Shown: piece by piece, positions 61,714 through 64,000 of the stretch
Position numbering within the stretch: position 1 is the first letter of the stretch
Layout of the letters: every line of letters starts with the position of its first letter
Assembly: GCF_004006175.1 (NCBI RefSeq)
Contig: NZ_CP033221.1
Coordinates: 62,001-126,000 of the forward strand
From: Parasedimentitalea marina
Lineage (GTDB): Bacteria; Pseudomonadota; Alphaproteobacteria; Rhodobacterales; Rhodobacteraceae
Length of the DNA: 64,000 nucleotides
Direction of reading: 5' to 3'
Made by a program: the position numbers and the translations under genes
Notes under the pieces: generated by a model
The model's database searches: none
Told to the model about the DNA's origin: nothing
Seen by the model: the letters and a program-made list of their open reading frames with translations, nothing else

Positions 61714-62859
61714 ATGAACACGTTAGAAATTCTGACACCGCTGATCGGGTTTAACTCGGTCAGCGCGCGTTCCAACCTCGACCTCATCGCGTTTATCGAG
61801 GGCTTCTTGCGTGAGCGGGGTTTTCGGTTGACCCGTTTTGATGACCCCACGTCCCAAAAGGCTGGGCTGTTTGCTGAAATCGGCCCGGCCGAAGGTGGAA
61901 TTCTTTTATCAGGCCATACCGATGTCGTCCCGGTAGACGGGCAAGACTGGACTCGCGATCCGTTTCATATGTCGCGTGACAACGGTCGCGTTTATGGCCG
62001 CGGCACTACTGACATGAAAGGCTATCTGGCCTGCATGCTCCGTGCTGCTGATCAGGCCAGCAAACGCGAATTGACCGAACCGCTTAAACTGGTGTTCTCC
62101 TATGACGAGGAAATCGGCTGTGTCGGAATCCAACAGATGGCAGCACAACTGGCACCGCATTTGGGTGACCCTCGCGCCTGTTTTGTGGGTGAGCCAACGG
62201 AAATGAAAGTGGCCATCGGGCATAAGGGCAAGGCGGCGATCAAAGCGACCTGCATCGGGCAGAACGGCCATTCGGCCCTTGCTCCGAATTTCGTCAATGC
62301 CCTGCATCTGGCCACCGATTTCATTGCCGAGTTGCGTGGAATTCAAGCTTGGCTCGCCGCAGACGGCGCGCGCGACACAGCCTATGACATCAGCTGTAGC
62401 ACCGTTCACGTAGGCACACTATCAGGTGGCACTGCTCTCAATATCGTCCCGGACAAAGCTGAACTGGTCTTTGAATATAGGCACTTGGCCGAGGATTCCC
62501 CTGAGTTGATCATGGATACGATTAACGCCGCAGCCCAGCGGATTGCTGGACGATACCAGTTTGATTTTTCGGGGGCTGACATCCTGCTGGAACGATACAA
62601 CACCTACCCCGGTCTGAGTGTCGCACCGGAGGCAGCTATTGTTGGACTGGCTCAGCGGTTGGCGGGTGGGTCAGAAACAACCAAAGTCGCCTTTGGCACA
62701 GAGGCCGGAGTGTTCGCCGGGTTGAGCCTGCCCACTGTCGTGTGTGGCCCCGGTTCGATGGCCGGGCAAGGGCACAAACCAGACGAGTATGTCACCGAGG
62801 CTCAACTTGCAGCCTGCGATCAAATGATGGATCGCATTATCGATGACATTTCCAGGTAG
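61714..62859 (+). CDS. M20-family amidohydrolase, acetylornithine deacetylase (ArgE)-like
   Basis: Zinc-dependent deacylase (381 aa). Metal ligands and catalytic residues visible: His68 and Asp70 (LLSGHTDVVPV), Asp100 (GRGTTDMKGYL), Glu132/Glu133 (YDEEIGC), Glu160 (GEPTEM), and a C-terminal His in GQGHKPDEYV. Lid domain centred on HKGKAAIKATCIGQNGHSALAPNFVNAL. 4 bp after the flavoprotein gene. In this operon it probably removes an N-acyl or N-formyl group from a pathway intermediate rather than serving arginine synthesis. Confidence 0.9.
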   Translation: MNTLEILTPLIGFNSVSARSNLDLIAFIEGFLRERGFRLTRFDDPTSQKAGLFAEIGPAEGGILLSGHTDVVPVDGQDWTRDPFHMSRDNGRVYGRGTTDMKGYLACMLRAADQASKRELTEPLKLVFSYDEEIGCVGIQQMAAQLAPHLGDPRACFVGEPTEMKVAIGHKGKAAIKATCIGQNGHSALAPNFVNALHLATDFIAELRGIQAWLAADGARDTAYDISCSTVHVGTLSGGTALNIVPDKAELVFEYRHLAEDSPELIMDTINAAAQRIAGRYQFDFSGADILLERYNTYPGLSVAPEAAIVGLAQRLAGGSETTKVAFGTEAGVFAGLSLPTVVCGPGSMAGQGHKPDEYVTEAQLAACDQMMDRIIDDISR

Positions 62860-63064
62860 ATCTCGGATCATATACCCAGTGTCGGGCGGCCTATAGATAG
62901 CTTGGTTGATTGGCTGCACAACATCCCAAAAGCCTGCACTAAATCTGGACGGCACTCTGGATCATGGCAGGCCTAATTCTATTGCGATCTGAACAGTTTA
63001 TTCGCCAGCTCGCCTGGCCTGTAATGAAATTCACAACTTCAACCCATCTGATACCTCAAAAAAT

Positions 63065-63096
63065 CCCGTGCTCAGATCTGTAATTCTGAGCACGGG
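63065..63096 (-). terminator. Intrinsic terminator of the binding-protein gene
   Basis: 12-bp perfect stem CCCGTGCTCAGA / TCTGAGCACGGG with an 8-nt loop, followed on the minus strand by ATTTTTTG. It starts 8 bp after the binding-protein stop. The best rho-independent terminator in the window. Confidence 0.9.
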
Positions 63097-63103
63097 GCCT
63101 TGG

Positions 63104-64000
63104 TTACTTCTTCAGGTTTGTCCAGATTTTGTCGTACACCGCCTGCGTCTGCTCATCGCACACTTCGATAAATACGCCTGCGCCTGCGGATGATGGTGGG
63201 TTGGATTCTGGCATCTCAGCCAACGCCGGGTCCAGGTACTCTGCGACGCCGCTTACGCCTGCACCATAGCGGGCATAGTTAGAGACGGCTGCGATATTTT
63301 CCGGCTCCAGAAGGAAGTCCATGAACTTGAGCGCGTTGGCCCGGTTCGGTGCATCCTTGAGCAAAACAACATTGTCCATCCAGACCACGTAGCCCTGTGT
63401 TGGGAAAGCGTACTCCACATTGGTCCCTTCTTCGCGGACCTTAGCGCTAAAGCCATCGTAGATTTGCCCGACAACGGCATCACCGGATACCAGCACCTCT
63501 TTTGCAGTGTCAGAATTGAACGAAGCCCAGTGTCCTTTGGATGCTTGCAGCATGGCGTTTAGGGCCTTCAGCTGTTCCCGGTCAGACGAACACTGCGGGA
63601 TGCCCATATGCAGCGCGGCCATTGCCATGACTTCGCCCTGACTGTCCAGCATGTTGATCTTGCCTGACAGTTCAGCCGGCGGGTTGAACAGAATATCGGT
63701 CGTGTTGATCTCTCCGGAATATACATCCCGGTTCACCGCAAAGCTGGTCGAACCCCACTGATATGGAATCGAATGGGTGCGGCCTTCGTCAAAGTTGGGA
63801 TTGGCCCACTCCGGCGCGATATTGCCTTTGTTAGCCAGTTCTCCGTCAGCGATGGTATCCAGCAGGCCCTCGTTAGACATAATTTTGACCATATAGTCAC
63901 CGGGCACCGAAACGTCGTATGTGCCAATTCCGCCGGCTTTAAGCGAGGCAAGCATCGATTCATTGGAATCGAAAGTGTCCATCACCACTTCGATACCGGT
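63104..64000 (-). CDS. Polyamine-type periplasmic binding protein (N-terminus outside the window)
   Basis: PotD/PotF-family solute-binding protein; 299 codons are visible and the frame runs off the right edge, so the signal peptide is missing. Seen: FDSNESMLASLKAGGIGTYDVSVPGDYMVKIM, the usual polyamine-binding-protein opening region, IPYQWGSTSFAVNRDVY and FMDFLLEPENIAAVSNYARYGAGVSG near the C-terminus. Convergent with the M20 gene. Its permease and ATPase genes should lie beyond the window. The ligand may be the substrate of the neighbouring nitrogen-compound cluster (inference). Confidence 0.9.
   Translation of the reverse strand, partial: TGIEVVMDTFDSNESMLASLKAGGIGTYDVSVPGDYMVKIMSNEGLLDTIADGELANKGNIAPEWANPNFDEGRTHSIPYQWGSTSFAVNRDVYSGEINTTDILFNPPAELSGKINMLDSQGEVMAMAALHMGIPQCSSDREQLKALNAMLQASKGHWASFNSDTAKEVLVSGDAVVGQIYDGFSAKVREEGTNVEYAFPTQGYVVWMDNVVLLKDAPNRANALKFMDFLLEPENIAAVSNYARYGAGVSGVAEYLDPALAEMPESNPPSSAGAGVFIEVCDEQTQAVYDKIWTNLKK

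Noticed and set aside
1..64000. Mobile elements, CRISPR arrays, prophage, tRNA or rRNA genes
   Set aside because: Looked for transposase-like proteins, spaced repeats, cloverleaf-like sequences and integrase genes; none was recognised.

Overview
The window looks like a chromosomal segment of a marine Rhodobacterales (Roseobacter-group) alphaproteobacterium. The grounds are gene content and style: six binding-protein-dependent uptake systems, CoA-ligase/acyl-CoA dehydrogenase chemistry, RidA and DUF1028 proteins, tightly overlapping operons, moderate GC and good Shine-Dalgarno sites. This is inference; no rRNA, tRNA, insertion sequence, CRISPR array or phage gene was seen. Both ends cut through genes.

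Layout. 1-7822: an acyl-CoA dehydrogenase (5' end missing), an aromatic-acid CoA ligase of the 2-aminobenzoate type, a complete branched-chain-type (Liv) ABC importer and a RidA protein, probably one aromatic-acid uptake and activation operon. 7819-11818: a polysaccharide flippase, an orphan polyamine-type binding protein and a sulfotransferase. 11881-16452: a MarR/adaptor/RND efflux operon. 16645-23422: a LacI regulator and a mannose-isomerase/YihS-like epimerase, divergent from a glucose/mannose-type ABC importer. 23560-36397 (minus strand): a ribose-type ABC importer, SorC regulator, aldo/keto reductase, GlpD-like dehydrogenase, DhnA-type aldolase, L-xylulose-kinase-like FGGY kinase, quinone-reductase-like MDR protein, GMC oxidoreductase and a Dabb protein; this reads as a polyol/ketose phosphate pathway.

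36887-48038 (minus strand) is the most interesting block. It has a YnjB-like ABC importer with a nucleoside hydrolase, a GntR/UTRA regulator, an L-fucose-isomerase-like protein, a LacD/YihT-like class I aldolase, DhaK and DhaL, and a D-tagatose-3-epimerase-like protein. Together they suggest N-glycoside uptake, release of the sugar, aldose-to-ketose isomerisation and/or C3 epimerisation, phosphorylation of the ketose by a DhaK/DhaL-type kinase, and aldol cleavage to DHAP plus an aldehyde. A near-identical 16-bp operator occurs before the importer operon, before the epimerase-kinase-aldolase operon and before the next operon (MFS transporter, thiolase-like protein lacking the catalytic Cys and His, DUF35 protein, acyl-CoA synthetase). 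The four operons therefore probably form one GntR regulon.

52819-62859 (plus strand): a flavoprotein monooxygenase, an HpaB-family oxygenase, RidA, a DUF1028 protein, a PuuC-like aldehyde dehydrogenase, a LysR regulator with an excellent T-N11-A box, a trimethylamine-dehydrogenase-like Fe-S flavoprotein and an M20 amidohydrolase. This suggests catabolism of a small nitrogenous, perhaps N-methylated or heterocyclic, compound. The right edge holds a truncated polyamine-type binding protein on the minus strand, ended by a clear intrinsic terminator.
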